Shown piece by piece: positions 63,175-64,000 of a DNA stretch of 64,000 nt (its first letter is position 1; each line of letters opens with the position of its first letter). The notes under the pieces are model-generated. The model saw only the letters and a list, made by a program, of their open reading frames with translations, was not told where the DNA came from and did not search any database. The DNA is taken from positions 2,426,663 through 2,490,662 of the forward strand of contig LS997567.1 in the NCBI GenBank assembly GCA_000469685.2. Direction: 5' to 3'. A program made the position numbers and the translations under genes. The stretch comes from Haemonchus contortus. Its lineage: Eukaryota; Nematoda; Chromadorea; Rhabditida; Trichostrongylidae.

Positions 63175-64000
63175 TCAGCTCCTGTTGTTTTTCCTCTTTC
63201 CTTTCAATTCCTCTCTCATTCTTGACCATTAAATGTGGGAGCCTCAAACTTTTATTTATTTTTTTTCTAGATCTTTATAAATTTTAATTACATTTTTACT
63301 ATTTCTAACTTACCGTAGTATTTGTTCCGAACTCTTATGTTAACATAGTTTGGTGCCCCCCGAATCTTCAGGGAACCACATTGAAAGTTTAGAGGGTTCA
63401 TTTAAAAGAACTCTATGTTCCACATCCTCGTTTGAGTAGGACTAACATTTAGTAACGAATATTGTAACAATTTTTACGTGTTGGCTAGGATCTGTTATGT
63501 TGACGCATGTTGTTTTCCTTGTATTCCTAAATTGCTACTGAGTTTGTAGCCATAAACTGATAATTAGTAAGAAGAAACAAGTTAAATCTGGAGGTTCTAT
63601 TTGATGCTCCCACGCATCAACTTGCTTGTCTCAAGGGATCAACGCTGCCTGATAATGAGAATAATTAAGTCTCAGGAGAAGAGTTGTATTCGTATACGGG
63701 GGTGTAAACAAACGTCAACAACATTCATTTCACGAATTTCAAGAACCTTCCTGTTAACTCCATTTCTCACTTCAGCGACGGCGTGTGAATTTCGAAGAAT
63801 CAAAAAATTTTCCTCTATCAAGTTATTCGATTTTTCTAAGTAAATGAATAATACTATTACGTATTACTTTACTTCATTGTACAAAGTAGGAGTGGTACTG
63901 CTTATTGAGGTCCAGTGTCTATGCGTTTCACTGGGAAGCCCTTCTCTATGGGGAGCAGGTGTTCACGTTCACAAAGGTGTACGGCTCATCACGGGGCAAC

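Larger units (their letters stand above)
58653..64000. other. Region downstream of klp-4: repeats and relics, no recognised intact gene
   Basis: Apart from the mariner relic (59693-60048) and a coding-like minus-strand frame (62911-63174), I see AT-rich sequence, an A-box-like TGGCTCAGTTGGCCAGG on the minus strand near 58770-58790 without a B box, and a 10-bp hairpin at 61599-61621. Confidence 0.45.

Overview
The window reads as nuclear DNA of a nematode. Genes are split into many short exons with acceptors of the TTTTCAG type and GTAAGT/GTGAGT donors. The best-matching proteins are a nematode-style UDP-glucuronosyltransferase and a kinesin-3 of the KLP-4/KIF13 type. A rhabditine worm, possibly a strongylid, is my inference; the sequence does not prove it. 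There are no bacterial operons, no CRISPR and no rRNA. The longest uninterrupted reading frame (182 codons) is about what chance gives in 64 kb, so ORF length says little here. Genes had to be built from exon fragments joined by splice phase.

Layout. (1) 2049-4898, minus strand: the first five exons of a UDP-glucuronosyltransferase (232 residues, acceptor half only); the sugar-nucleotide-binding half was not found. (2) About 4.9-28.4 kb: no gene I can name. It holds a SINE-like family with a tRNA-like head, a 745-bp foldback element, an 86-bp inverted-repeat element, short CCAAT palindromes and a repeated 12-mer. (3) 28434-29833, plus strand: two or three exon-like segments of an unidentified gene with two mutually exclusive possible last exons. 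(4) 29.8-40.3 kb: no recognised gene, only simple repeats and coding-like scraps. (5) 40471-58120, plus strand: a complete 44-exon klp-4 gene (KIF13 family). Its exons join to 4782 nt, or 1593 codons plus stop, with phase kept at every junction. It encodes motor, FHA, stalk and conserved tail, with no CAP-Gly. A poly(A) signal follows at 58647. (6) 58.7-64 kb: a decayed mariner transposase on the minus strand and one unidentified coding-like frame.

The two recognised genes have unrelated roles: xenobiotic or sterol conjugation in the ER, and axonal/dendritic cargo transport. They are about 35 kb apart on opposite strands, and nothing suggests joint regulation. The most unusual feature is the set of CpG-rich hairpins lodged in at least ten klp-4 introns and possibly its 3' UTR, several sharing the core GCGGTCGCG.
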